From Tubulanus polymorphus (lineage: Eukaryota; Nemertea; Palaeonemertea; Tubulaniformes; Tubulanidae): 64,000 nucleotides of DNA. Every line of letters begins with the position of its first letter. Positions within the stretch are counted from its first letter, which is position 1. The notes under the pieces were generated by a model, which saw nothing but the letters and a program-made list of their open reading frames with translations, ran no database searches and had not been told where the DNA came from. The DNA lies in contig NC_134034.1 in assembly GCF_964204645.1 (NCBI RefSeq), positions 9,913,414 through 9,977,413 of the forward strand, written 5' to 3'. Positions 11,875 through 24,800 of the stretch are shown in pieces. A program made the translations under genes and the position numbers.

Positions 11875-12288
11875 TCCGAATAACCATTGAAGCAATAACA
11901 CTAAAAACCTCATTTTCTTATGAGTAAATACAGTTTATTAACACGTACGTTTTCGGGATCATATCCCCTCATCAGGTGAAATACAAGTGAATCAAATGAT
12001 TAAACTACAGGTTTATATACAACATAAGTTACAAAATTACAAGTGCTAAATTCTAAGCTAATTACAAACCAAGTATTTAATTACAAGGTAATTATTTGAA
12101 TACATTTAAGATAAAAGATGAGCCGTTTTGGAATAATTGTTGATTTAAAGAGGGTCGTTGTTGCGCTTTAATAAACAGGGCCTCCCTAATTTTACAGTCG
12201 AGATCAGATGAGCCTTTGTCTAGAATTTTGAATTTGTTATCATTAGAAAATGAGGTTTTTAGTGTTATCGCTTCTATGGTTACTCGGA
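11875..12288. mobile_element. Inverted-repeat element containing a hammerhead-like motif
   Basis: Arms of about 45 bp at 11875-11920 and 12244-12288 are inverted copies with a few mismatches (core AACACTAAAAACCTCATTTT). The interior has no coding sequence. A hammerhead-ribozyme-like core on the minus strand sits near the left arm. The structure fits a non-autonomous retroelement fragment or MITE; the class is inferred only. Confidence 0.6.
11944..11975 (-). ncRNA. Hammerhead-ribozyme-like core 1
   Basis: The minus strand reads CTGATGA, then a helix-II hairpin (GGGGAT / ATCCC pairing), then GAAA followed by the palindrome ACGTACGT. This matches the conserved CUGANGA-helix II-GAAA order. It carries an extra A relative to the canonical GAAACGUC end, so it is the weakest of the three copies. 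Confidence 0.4.
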
Positions 12289-12814
12289 TACTTGAGAACT
12301 ATCTTCCAAAGATCTACTTCTACACGTATATATAATTGTGTTTGGTTCGTACAAGACGAAGACGTATATATGCTTTCGCTCTGTTTTATACGCGGCGTAT
12401 TGTAATCAACACGAAACTCTTCGTCTTCACGAGTCAAATCGATGAACTCGTGTGAACTGCCACTTTTTCGCAACAAAATTACCAAGATTTTTCACATTAA
12501 AGTTCCAAAAATCCATTTCGCATTTTTTAGAATCCTTACAATTTATTCTTTTCGCATCTTTTTACAATAAAATATCTGGATTTTTCATGTTTCTTTTTTA
12601 CATACTGACAATATTGGCTTTTTCGATTTTGTTCAAACCCTGTACCGCCTTTTTTATTTTCACTAAGTTTCTCTCTACGGCAAATGGTTTTAAATGTTGG
12701 TATATGACTTGAAGTTGTCACTTTAAACTGATTGATAGCCTTCTACCGAAATCGAGATTTTTGAATTGAAGCGCGTTCGGTACCGAGTAGACTGGTACCC
12801 AGTGCGCGAATTCA
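12289..12814. other. Non-coding stretch
   Basis: AT-rich sequence between two inverted-repeat elements. Short open frames on both strands overlap each other and show no domain. I see no gene. Confidence 0.4.
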
Positions 12815-13148
12815 GAGGCCTTTTTATGAACACTCGATTAGTATATTCGAGTATGCAAAACGTTTTTATGAGCATGGATTATGTCATAATCTGTCATTTT
12901 TATGAACATTGGTTATCATAATCGATTAGCATACTCAGCATACTCGCTCGGCGAGCAAGTATGCCGATTATCTAATCCAACCGATATGGTGTTCTCGGTA
13001 GAAGTCGCTACTGAGTAGGCCATAATTGAATAATTTCTACCTGGCGTTTTTATCAACCAACATACCCGGTTATGCTAATTGACACTAATCGGCTATATAA
13101 TCTAAATAGCTAATCTATTTCGATTTTGCTGGTTCATAAAAAGGCCTC
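12815..13148. mobile_element. MITE-like element, 17-bp perfect terminal inverted repeats
   Basis: The left end GAGGCCTTTTTATGAAC (12815-12831) is the exact reverse complement of the right end (13132-13148). The 334-bp interior is AT-rich and non-coding, with smaller palindromes. Size and structure fit a non-autonomous DNA transposon; no superfamily is assigned. Confidence 0.7.
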
Positions 13149-15837
13149 AGGTGGCGCAAGTTCGATCGGCAACCAGTCTAACGCGGTGGTTTCGCACGGA
13201 ATGCTCGCCTGCCACAGTAGCGTTACAAAGTTTACTGGAGATAATATACAGTGTCTTTAAAAACCGTCTGATGGTTGTAGATTGTTAGAATATCAAACGA
13301 AACCAGAATTTCCACCAATTATGTACTTCGATATACCGTTCGTTCATACAAGTGATATTTTTAACCAAAACATACATGTATATCCTTTTTTTAAAAATGT
13401 TTGGATGTGTGTGAAATTTCACGTGAGAATCTTGAAAAAAAACATTTGTTTCCAAATCCATTTCATATCATTGACTCTCAGCTGAGGACTAGGGACCCCG
13501 CCCCACGCCTCCGTGGGGTTTGATACTTATCTCTATTCTCGCCACAGTCGGTTCCTTGATTAACAATTACTTTTACAAACTAATTTACGGACTGCATGTT
13601 GGCCATTTTTCTGTGCGCCTGGAAATCATTGTCTATTTTACCAAGCTCAAAATACGGCCATTTCGAAAAAAGAATAATTTGTTTCATTTCTATAGAGAAA
13701 TAAACCGCATTAAATCTTTTAGAACCGGTAAAATATATCATCATAAAAGGTCTAAAAAGCAATATGAAACATCCGAAAGTACGTAACCTGGGTGTGAAGT
13801 TGAGTGAACAGCGAGGAATAAATATCTCTTCGCTTTCGTCATAACCAGCGCTTATAGGCTACCTGCCCCATCATCCAGCGATGATCCTACTGTTTAACGG
13901 TTCAGGGATGTGAAGTTAAAAGCCCGAGCCTCGGATCGCGGGACAATCAACTTAGAGGACTTTCTACATAACATCGAGAAAAAACTACAATAAACTATCG
14001 GACTATTTACACGAAGAAAACAACCAAAAATATAAAAATGGACAAAATGATCTTCAACCTTTTAATATAGCTATTTCCAAATTCTTACTAAATTAGCTGA
14101 TAATTCGAATCAAAATGCATAATCTCTGTGCTGTGGTTTCAATCCTATGGCGGGTTCGAGACGACCCGCACATAAATGCGGAGACAATAACTTTGGAATT
14201 GTCGCTCCAGATATATGTCAAAAACTTCCGAGCGCAGCCATCCATAGCTTTATGATATAACATACATTACATTCTTTTAATTACAACATCGTGTCCCTTC
14301 GACTGAACTAGGCCGACCGGCAAAAAAGGCACTTTCAAAAAGTATGGCGCCTTCGCGCGGCGCAACAAATAGGAATATCGGGATTCGAATCTTCTCTCAT
14401 TCAGCAGTGTCGATGTACTCGAGCTCTTCTTCAGTGCATAGTTATTTATAGACCAAACAGGTGCCCGCAGGTGCGCGATTGTTTATGAGTTCTATATTTA
14501 GATCGTCGTTATCGACGCCGATTGGCCACCGGTTGTCACGTGCTCGCCGGAAATAGAGGGCGCTGCCGTTCTGTCATCGAGAAATGAACTAAAAATACGT
14601 GAAATGGACTCGAAAATACGCAGAAAATAAACCTGTTCGTCGAATCTTAGGCCGTATTTTGAATGGTAAGCGATACTAGATTTTCGATGGATGTTGCGTG
14701 TATTTTGCGGGGTGTATTTCGTGCGTGTTGTACTCGCTCCAGCCAGTTGAACATGTAGTAGTTTTGTCGAACCCGACGACCACCCACCAACAACTAACAA
14801 ATGTCAAGCTCGTATCTGAAATATATCGAAATGTCACGAAAATTTGACCCCGTGTTCGGTGGTTGTACTGCATATAGGTGTCCGTTATGGTGAATGTATG
14901 GTAATTGGTCAAAAACGATAGGCCTAACCCTAATCCTGGCCTCTTGTAGTACCCCTACTCACCACGGGTTTGGCGATGGGCTTTGATTCTATTTCCAGGT
15001 TGTTGATAATCTCACGAAAATGACGCTAAATATGAACTGCATTAAAAATTCAAAATATCACGGAAATACCTTGTGTTTATATTGTTTATTTATCCGCTAT
15101 AAAGTTCCGATTAAAAATCCAAGCCCATCGCCAAACCCCTGCGCTCCTCACCACAAAAAAGTCGACAGTCAGTGCCCCACTCCTTTGAATGGGGGATAAG
15201 TCGGATAGGCTTACTGTTGTATTGCGTATCAGTACTGATTTCCAAGTTTCCGCGGTCATGAGGTTTATTGGGTTAGTCAAAAAGAGAATTGAAGCCAAGA
15301 TGGAAACACTAGGCCCTAGCGTGAGTTAAAGCTTAGAACGAATTTCGGTTAAAAGGTCCTCACTCCAAAAATGTCATCATCAGTATTGTGACCTCTCCAC
15401 GCTAGTTTATTGATTAGAATAGGAGTAGTATTGTAAACGAATTATGAATGCGTGATCAAAGAGAGCAGCACCTTACAATTGGATATGTACGATATTGCGG
15501 TATTGCCGTACATGTTATTCAACAAAATCATCGAGTTGAAGTTGAAGTCAACAATAAATCGTAGTAATATCGTTACATAGTGAATTTACTTCAATCTCGC
15601 TCAAGAACCCGCGGTTTAAATAAATCTGCATTGATATAATATACTTGAAGTATTCTGTTTGATTCGTCGTTTTGGCATAAAGACATTTCGGCCCCTCAGA
15701 TGAGGCGCGATGCTGCACTGCGTACGTGATCAGCGCTGAATGTCATCGTGTAGTTGAATGAACGAATCTGAAACTGTTAGTCTTCTCTTGGCAAACCGAA
15801 ATCCAAAAGCCTACTTATGATGACCTAACCCTAACCC
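13149..15837. other. Intergenic, no gene seen
   Basis: Mixed-composition DNA with short overlapping open frames that show no conserved motif. A short telomere-like run, CCTAACCCTAACCCTAAC, at about 15825-15842 directly abuts the following minisatellite. Nothing else is supportable here. Confidence 0.4.
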
Positions 15838-16224
15838 TAACACCCAGAAATATGAAATATCTCATAGTGGCAATGGTAGTACACCCAGAAATATGAGATA
15901 TCTCGTAGTGGCAATGGTAGTACACCCAGAAATATGAGGTATCTCGTTGCAATGGTGGGAAACCAGAAATATGAGATATCCCGTAGTGGCAATGGTGGGA
16001 CACCCAGAAATATGAGGTATCTCGTAGTGGCAATGGTAGTACACCCAGAAATATGAGATATCTCGTAGTGGCAATGGTAGTACACCCAGAAATATGAGGT
16101 ATCTCGTTGCAATGGTGGGAAACCAGAAATATGAGGTATCTCGTAGTGGCAATGGTGAGACACCCAGAAATATGAGGTATCTCGTAGTTGCCATGGTGGG
16201 CCACCCAGAAGTATATCTCAAATT
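15838..16224. repeat. 41-bp minisatellite attached to SINE copy 1
   Basis: About nine to ten units contain CCCAGAAATATGAGATATCT; full units are 41 bp and some are shortened by 8 bp. The unit holds the palindrome GAGATATCTC. The same array directly precedes the second SINE copy at 38504, so it seems to be part of a composite element. Overlapping minus-strand open frames here are repeat artefacts. Confidence 0.85.
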
Positions 16225-16243
16225 AGCAATGGTAGCAGAACCA

Positions 16244-16462
16244 GGGTGGCGCAGTGGCTGAGTGGTTTAAGGCGCCGGTCACTGGTCTCGACAATCCAGG
16301 GTTTATGGCTTCAAACCCTGGTGGCGACAGATTTTCTCGGTCAAAGGTTCTTCTCTGGTCTCTCTCCCATTTGGAAAAAAGAAACATCGAACCCGCTTAT
16401 AAAGCCCTGCGTGGTGCTTAGCGGGTTGAGGTATGTTAAAAAAGGAAGAAGAAAAAAAAACG
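16244..16462 (+). mobile_element. tRNA-derived SINE, copy 1
   Basis: The head resembles a tRNA with a long variable arm (Leu/Ser type): a box-A-like GTGGCTGAGTGGTTTAAGG and a box-B-like GGCTTCAAACCCTGG, ending TGGCGACAG. A tRNA-unrelated body follows and the tail is A-rich (GTTAAAAAAGGAAGAAG). It aligns nearly throughout with 38504-38700. Confidence 0.75.
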
Positions 16463-17530
16463 ACGATACTATCCGTCACACACATCCCCTTCGCGTGAAG
16501 TTTCATTCCGTAATTTCGTTAATAATCAGTAGATCTGAGTATGTAATGCATTAGTCAGTAACCTGTCTGTGGTTTAGTTTCACGATCAGATATTTTCACA
16601 AACCACAGTCAGGAATGGGAAGGTCATTTTTCAATGAAATCTTCGTCAGCCAATTTGACTGACGAGTAATTTGCCTGGCATTTCATTGTCTCTTAAGATA
16701 TCCGTCTAATTTTTGTTGTAATCGACGCACAACAGATTCGTAGTTTGTCTGATACAACTCACCTGACGATCTTAATCCATGTGCAAATCGGCTGTAAAGT
16801 GAGAGTAAATTTCCGTCGAGTCAACAGCTGCCATTTTGAAAATTACTGGAGGTGCTGGCACCTGTGGACTGAGGCCAGGACAACAGCACAAACTCACGAA
16901 GCGAAACGACGAAATTGAGAAGATTAAGAAATCAACACTTATTCACATTTTTCTTTTACCAGAATTTATTACTTAAAACACGAAGATTTGAATCAAAGTC
17001 GGAAAACCATCAAAAATAAAAATTGTCGTTTCGTCTTGGAAGTTTTATATAAATCCTTGTAGGTTCCCTTGTCTTATCATGCCACATGTGCAATACAGAG
17101 AAATGGCGGCCAATGGCGAATTTTGTGGAGAAATTAATTAATTTCTCAAAATAATGTTGATTAATCACTCGAAACATACATAAAATTGGATTATTTCGAA
17201 AGGTACCTGTGTTAGTTTGTGAATTAAGCCATTAATTATGGACTGAAGTGAATAGAAAGTATATTTTTGAAGTGTTACTTTTTTCAACCGTGTTTTGGCC
17301 CTTGTCATCCCTAACGTTGGTATAAGCTCATCCGATTATAAAAAGCTTACCACCAACGATTAGGTAACTAACTAGTAATGCATCAGTGTATTCAGTAAGG
17401 ATTTTGCATTCATAGATAAACTTATGAATTCGCATTAACTTTTTTTCATTTTCATCTATCAGCGATTGGTTATCGAGAATACGCTTGCGTAATGCTGAAG
17501 AATGGCGACCGTAATGTGGCGCCACCTACT
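16463..17530. repeat. Dispersed repeat related to 52844-52985
   Basis: The piece around 16550-16613 (CCTGTCTGTGGTTTAGTTTC and TCACAAACCACAGTCAGG) and the piece around 17318-17385 (AAGCTCATCCGATTATAAAA, CCAACGATTAGGTAACTAAC) both recur in reverse orientation next to each other at 52844-52985. Here about 700 bp separate them. It is probably an old element; no coding sequence is seen. Confidence 0.55.
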
Positions 17531-19679
17531 GTATTTATTGTGCTTATAGGTGATGACATAACATAGCGACGTCCGCGTGACGGATTTTTCAGCAATACCC
17601 GAGCGTAGGCCGAGTAAACTGTCACCAATTTACGGAAACAAAAACAGCTTTAGGAAAAATTTTCGTTTATTTCTGAATGCAACATTCTCATTGATCAAAT
17701 TGATGCCAAGGCTAATTAAAAGCCGGTAGATCAATTGATGTGTAATTCACGCCATGGTGGGTGGTATCCTCTACAGGCCGCGCACAGCGCGTACAGCCCT
17801 GAGGTTGCATTTCCAGGAACCGGGGCAGATCTAAAAAAAACTGAAAGGCCGAGGTCCAGGGGCAGAAAAGAAAGGAAATTTCACAGATAAAGTAGCATGT
17901 CAAAGGCCTCTGTGGTTCCGCCCTCAGTTTACGATGTCTTTGAAGAAATATATCCAAAAGGTTGCAATATCCGAGTGGATGAGTTATCAAATTAAAAGGT
18001 TTTGACGTTATCTGTCTTAACGAAAAGGGCATCCTGGTTGAAAGGTAGGGGTGCCGACCCCTGACACCACGCTCTAAATCTCTAAATTTCTGAATATCTA
18101 TCGCGCTAGTGCAACCCCCTGCGGGGATAGCTTCTGAGTTGTGGTACTGTGACCTAAATTCTTGGTTCAAATCTCATGAATCTCTCATTTTTTCAAAGTA
18201 CTCAAAAAAGTTCTTTGATCATTGCATCTGGTCAGTCACCTTCCAGAATGTCGGGTTTAGGTGTGAATAATTGGCACTGAGCTTCGTTTAGGAAATTAAA
18301 GAGGATTTCTGGATCTGTAATATTGCGACCCCTATACTAGCTAACGCGTCATGTTTAGTTTAGCAGAGTTTTACATCCAAACTGCAAGTAACAGTATAAC
18401 CCTAGTGGGTAAGAGACAGCCAGGGCCTTTTTAGCCCACTTGGGACTTGAGTCCCAGCGGGCTATTGCGTTCACTTTTCGTCCGTCGTTCGTTCGTCCGT
18501 CCGTAGACAGAATCCAGTTATTTTGGGAAGTTTTGAAGACGCTTCTAGGTAATGTCTTGATATCTGGTTCCAAAAAACTGGAAAAACGAAGGGATCCGTG
18601 TCGCTAAACCGTCGAAATAGATTCGCGGTGACGGATTTATTTTCACCGATTCTACGTCGGCGGGCTATTTTGATTATTTCCGTCATCGTTCTGTTTTGTG
18701 TGCGGTATCATCTACGCGTAGGCCTATATGAATGGAAAAATCGGTTTTGCTCTTTTGATTTATAAACAGTAGCCGTTGACATTTATAAGACAGAAGCTGC
18801 TCGGTGACACGAGTTTGTATATTGCGTTTTCTATGTTATATTTTCAAGCGACGGCGGCGCGCGGAAATGTCAAAGTTAGTTACCTGTCAGCGACTCCGTG
18901 CTATCAGTGCTAGGTTTAGTAGTCATCCCTCGGGGAATTCGTTGGATTCGGTGGTTTTTTTCTCGGTGCGGAGAGATCGAGGGATTCGGGATGGAATTAT
19001 GCGACCTGAATCGCGTGATCGCCGATTCGATTGTCGCGCGATCCCGAGTTCACTCGCGTCGACTATGGCTCGATCGTCGCCGGTTTAAAGGTCGCGTAAG
19101 TCGTCCCCCTCCCTTCGCCCTGATTACAGCGGCATTCCGTAATTCGTTGAAAACTTGTAAACCAAAAATATTTTTCAAGGTTCTTGAATATCCTCGAATT
19201 CGAGCAAAATGCCTTGAATTCTAAAAATTCTTGAATGCCTAAAAATTCCTTGAATCTTGAGAAATTGGCGATTAGAAAATGGGTAGGTAAGGTTTTAAGC
19301 CTAGTTATTATACACACAGATTCCACTGAATGAAATGGTTTGTCTACAGTTAGGATATGAAAGCGATGCCGACACACTCCTCGAAATTTGAAATGTTCTC
19401 CTTGAAAACGCCTTGAATTCTGGAATGACTCATCTCTATGGACCCTGGTAATACACCCTAACAATGAATCCAGCCCTTTCAAAATTCTAGTATGTGGAGA
19501 ACACTGAGTGAGGTATCGAGGTGTATCATCTGCGTACTGTATCAACGGGTCGTATCGGTATCGGTATCGGATTAGCGGTCGCCTGCAGTCAGGTGACCGG
19601 TTTCTCGTATCTGCTCTACCAATTAGCGACATCCGACGTGCAGCGTTTTATTAGTCGAGATGCCCGACGGTGTACTTAA
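17531..19679. other. Intergenic, CpG-rich segment near 18.8-19.1 kb
   Basis: No gene is supported. A near-perfect palindrome (TGGGACTTGAGTCCCA) lies near 18440-18457. The stretch about 18830-19110 is richer in CpG, carries overlapping open frames on both strands and ends in a donor-like GCGTAAGTC; it could be a promoter or untranslated exon, but nothing links it to a neighbour. Confidence 0.3.
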
Positions 19680-19990
19680 AATGAGATATGAGGTTGTTGA
19701 GTGAGATATGAGGTTGTTGAGTGAGATATGAGGTTGTTGAGTGAGATGTGAGGTTGTTGAGCTAGATGTGAGGTCGCTGTGTGGGAGGTGAGTTGCCGAA
19801 TGAGATACGAGGTTGCCGAGTGAGATATGAGGTTGCCGAGTGAGATATGAGGTTGTTGAGTGAGATGTGAGGTCGCCGTGTGGCAGGCAAGTTGCCGAGT
19901 GAGATATGAGGTTTTTGAGTGAGGTCGCTGTGTGGGAGGCAAGTTGCCGAGTGAGATATGAGGTTGTTGAGTGAGATATGAGGCTAATGA
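19680..19990. repeat. 20-bp minisatellite (GAGATATGAGGTTGTTGAGT)
   Basis: About 15 variant copies of a 20-bp unit lie in tandem. The minus-strand open frame through it (HISLNNLISHS-type repeats) is an artefact. Confidence 0.85.
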
Positions 19991-20482
19991 ACCTCGCCTC
20001 CTTTCCTTAGGATTGTATCTAATAATTACACTCATAGCAGGTGATCGGTTACCATGGTAACGGATAGATAAGCAGTTCGGCGCCGAAAGGTGCAGTGATT
20101 TTTAAACTTTTTTAAGGAAGGAGTTAGGGTCAATTGCTGCTCTTAATGTAAATGAGCATCAGAGCTCATTTCTCTGAAAGAGGTGCGGGGAGGGCATTCG
20201 TAAAAAAAGCTTTGATCTTAGCCTTGAAAAAATGATAACTTATTTCTCCCAATTCGTTTCGTAAACTGCGATACAATTTGTAATCAGTTTATAACTGCTG
20301 GCTTGTTGTTATTAGCTTGAACATGATTTAAGAAAAAATAGTGAAGCGAGTTAGTTACTCTTATTATCCGCCGTTTGTCCCAAAACGGAATTTAGAAAGG
20401 GTTAGCAGCCCTAAGGATGGATAGGCTGCCGGCCGGGTCATGTTTCAACAGTAATGAAAAACAAGGTATGGATTGTTTCTAG

Positions 20483-20642
20483 CAACTGGTCGCAAATGGG
20501 TGCGTATGTTGACTGCAACCGTTTTTGCGGAGAATGCGTGCGACTAGTCCGCGTCGGTCGCAAGAACGGTATTTGCCAGACTACCGGATGGGGTCGCGTC
20601 GATGAAATAGAAACTTATTGTGCCCAACTGCCCAATTGCTAA
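20483..20642 (+). CDS. Possible terminal exon of a small Cys-rich secreted protein
   Basis: An open frame (20454-20642; exon-like from the acceptor GTTTCTAG at 20482) encodes NWSQMGAYVDCNRFCGEC, then a GRKNGIC motif, ending AQLPNC and a TAA. The DCNxxC...GxC spacing resembles the second half of macin-type antimicrobial peptides of annelids and molluscs, but only partly. No upstream signal-peptide exon was found, so it could be a pseudogene fragment or a chance open frame. Confidence 0.27.
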
Positions 20643-21019
20643 AGGTCACGATGTCAAAGGACGCAATCGTCGCTCGGTGTCGCGGAGAATCGCGTCGTAA
20701 CAAGGCCGTCCCATCGTGTCCTTTACGTAGACCGGCGTCGGAATCGGGTTTTTCTAGTCGCGGATATTTTTTGTTGTTTCGGAAATGGATTCGTCTCGAT
20801 TTTTCAGGGTGACATTTGAACTTTTAAGAAATTGATTGTGAAGCGGATATAAAAAAATCCCTCGTCATTTCTCTCCCCCTCCTAGCTCTCGTGTTACAAA
20901 TGTTACTTCCGTAAATAGCTCTCGTTCTACTGCTGCGCGCGCGTGGACGAATGGAGTTGCTGACATCACGTACCGTTTTACATTGGCCTTATTTCCATAC
21001 AGATTCTTGACTGGGAACT
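20643..21019. other. Intergenic, no feature seen
   Basis: Unique-looking sequence between the Cys-rich open frame and the 71-bp satellite; a 64-codon open frame at 20618-20812 has no domain. Confidence 0.35.
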
Positions 21020-21872
21020 ATCTCTGACGCACACAGAGCTGTCAACCATCCCTGATTGTCAGCAACTGTCTCTGAAAATACTTTACTTTCCCCCCTGACG
21101 CACAGAGGGCTGTCAACCATCCCTGATTGTCAGCAACAGTCTCTGAAAATACTTCACTGTCCCCCCTGACGCACACAGAGCTGTCAACCATCCCTGATTG
21201 TCAGCAACTGCCTCTGAAAATACTGAACTGTTCCCTTGACGCACGCAGAGCTGTCAACCATCCCTGATTGTCAGCAACTGTCTCTGAAAATACTTCACTG
21301 TCCCCCCTGACACACGCAGAGCTGTCAACCATCCCTGATTGTCAGCAACTGTCTCTGAAAATACTGAACTGTTCCCTTGACGCACGCAGAGCTGTCAACC
21401 ATCCCTGATTGTCAGCAACAGTCTCTGAAAATACTTTACTGTCCCCCCCCCTGACGCACACAGAGCTGTCAACCATCCCTGATTGTCAGCAACAGTCTCT
21501 GAAAATACTGAACTGTACCCCTGATGCACACAGAGCTGTCAACCATCCCTGATTATCAGCAACAATCTCTGAAAATACTTTACTGTCCCCCCTGACACAC
21601 ACAGAGCTGTCAACCATCTCTGCCCTGAAGATCAGCAACAATCTCTGAAAATACTTTACTGTCCCCCCTGACACACCAGAGGTGTCAACCATCCCTGATT
21701 GTCAGCAACAGTCTCTGAAAATACTTTACAGTCCCCCCTGACAACCCAGAGGTGTCAACCATTCCTGATTGTCAGCAACAGTCTCTGAAAATACTTTACA
21801 GTCCCCCCTGACAACCCAGATGTGTCAACCATTCCTGATTGTCAGCAACAGTCTCTTGAAAATACTTTACAG
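21020..21872. repeat. 71-bp tandem satellite, about 12 copies
   Basis: GCTGTCAACCATCCCTGATT recurs every 71 bases (21038, 21109, 21180 and onward) with small length changes in a poly-C run. Copies degrade slightly toward the right end. Not coding. Confidence 0.9.
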
Positions 21873-22148
21873 TGACCCTGTGCGATGTTTGTGTTGCTGG
21901 TTTGTTGTCGTTGTCATCTGTAGAATCTGTCTCTCTCTGTCTCTCTTTCTACGGTGTGTCGTACTACTCAGCGAGATGTTGACGGTGATGTTGAGGAATT
22001 CTATTTTTAGTAACGAGCATCTCTCCCAGTTGTATGGATGGCTATGAAATCAATATCGAATGTTACAGATATTGTGTGTGAGTGTGTGAGCGTGCGTGGT
22101 TTTGTACAGGTGAGTGTGTGTGTCTGTTCAATTATTGTCATGTGTTCA

Positions 22149-23574
<1,426 letters not shown>

Positions 23575-24460
23575 TAAAACCCAGTTAAGGTTATTGTGCC
23601 ACAAGTGGAATCCTCTATTTCCACAGTATGTGTTGTCCTACTGCACACTAGTGACACCTCGTGGATCCTAATTTTCCACAAGTGGAATCCTTTATTCCCG
23701 CAGTAGTTGTTGTCCTACTGCACACTAGCGACACCTGGTGGATTCTCACTTGCCACAAGTGGAATCCTCTATTTCCACAGTAGTTTTGTCCTACTGCACA
23801 CTAGGGACACCTGGTGGATTCTCACTTGCCACAAGTGGAATCCTCTATTTCCACATAAGTTTTGTCCTACTGCTCACTAGCGACACCTGGTGGATTCTCA
23901 CTTGCCACAAGTGGAATCCTCTATTTCCACATAAGTTTTGTCCTACTGCACACTAGCGACACCTGGTGCCACAGAAGTTAATATCTTACGATGTGAGGCC
24001 TTGTGTATCCTCACTTGCCACATGCAGAATCCTCGCCTGCACAGAAGTTTGTTGAGTTGTCATTCAAGTTTTCTTTTGGTTTTTTTTTTCAGAGATGTAA
24101 TATATAAGGAAATATGGATTTTAATCTGCCGAACCAAGATCCTAGTAAGTCATCATTTTTATTTCAACAATTGCAAATGTAAATGAAAATTTGTGGAAAC
24201 TCATGCAGTTTAACTGAATTTTTTTAAATGACGTGATCATTGAACTCGAGAAGATTTGGCATTTTTAACCGTATCGATGTCCTACTGCACACTAGCGTGG
24301 ATCCTAACTTGTACAAGTGGAATCCTCTTTCACGGCAGTTGATGATGTCCTACTGCACACTAGCGACACCTAGTGAATCCCCACTTGCCACAAATGGAAT
24401 CCTCTATTGCTGCAATAATGTAACTCCTACTGCACACTAGCGGTGCCTGGTGGATGTATA
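23575..24460. repeat. 76-77-bp tandem repeat (CACTAG/GTGGATCC family), locus 1
   Basis: Units contain CCACAAGTGGAATCCTCTAT and CTACTGCACACTAGCGACAC, spaced 76-77 bp at 23599, 23676, 23753 and 23829. The array is interrupted by unrelated DNA at about 24040-24270. The same unit occurs at 26760-27045, 27535-27720 and 41690-42190, so it is a dispersed family. Confidence 0.85.
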
Positions 24461-24540
24461 GAAAGAAAGCAATGATTTCGACGGTTTCGGACGAATACAG
24501 AAAATTTGCGTAAATTTAAATTTAGTGAAAGATGATAATG

Positions 24541-24800
24541 CAGTGCCGTCGGAACAGGGGTGGCCCCACTTTTTTGCTTAACAACAATTTTTTCAAAAGC
24601 ACGCTGTACTGCGTGGCAGCTGGTCGTTCTCTGTACTAGGTGGTTGGCTCACGACTTCTCATGCTTCAGTGAATGAGACCGGAAATGGCCCCAAAACGCA
24701 TCTCCGGCGATTGAATTTTCAAAATTTTTCACGGGGAGGGCCCCCAGACCACCCTCCAGAAATAAGCCTCGCCACTGAAAAATTCCTTCCGACGGCTCTG
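24541..24800. mobile_element. MITE-like element, TIR CAGWGCCGTCGGAA, 5-bp duplication
   Basis: The left end CAGTGCCGTCGGAA and the right end TTCCGACGGCTCTG are inverted with one mismatch. Flanks on both sides read TAATG, a plausible 5-bp target duplication. The 260-bp interior is non-coding. Confidence 0.65.

Noticed and set aside
15815-16221. Three overlapping minus-strand open frames with HISGC / YLIFLGV repeats
   Set aside because: All frames of the 41-bp repeat are open together, which is a repeat property and not coding.
19063-19632. 189-codon minus-strand open frame
   Set aside because: No recognisable domain, no splice context, and it crosses low-complexity CTTGAAT-type sequence.
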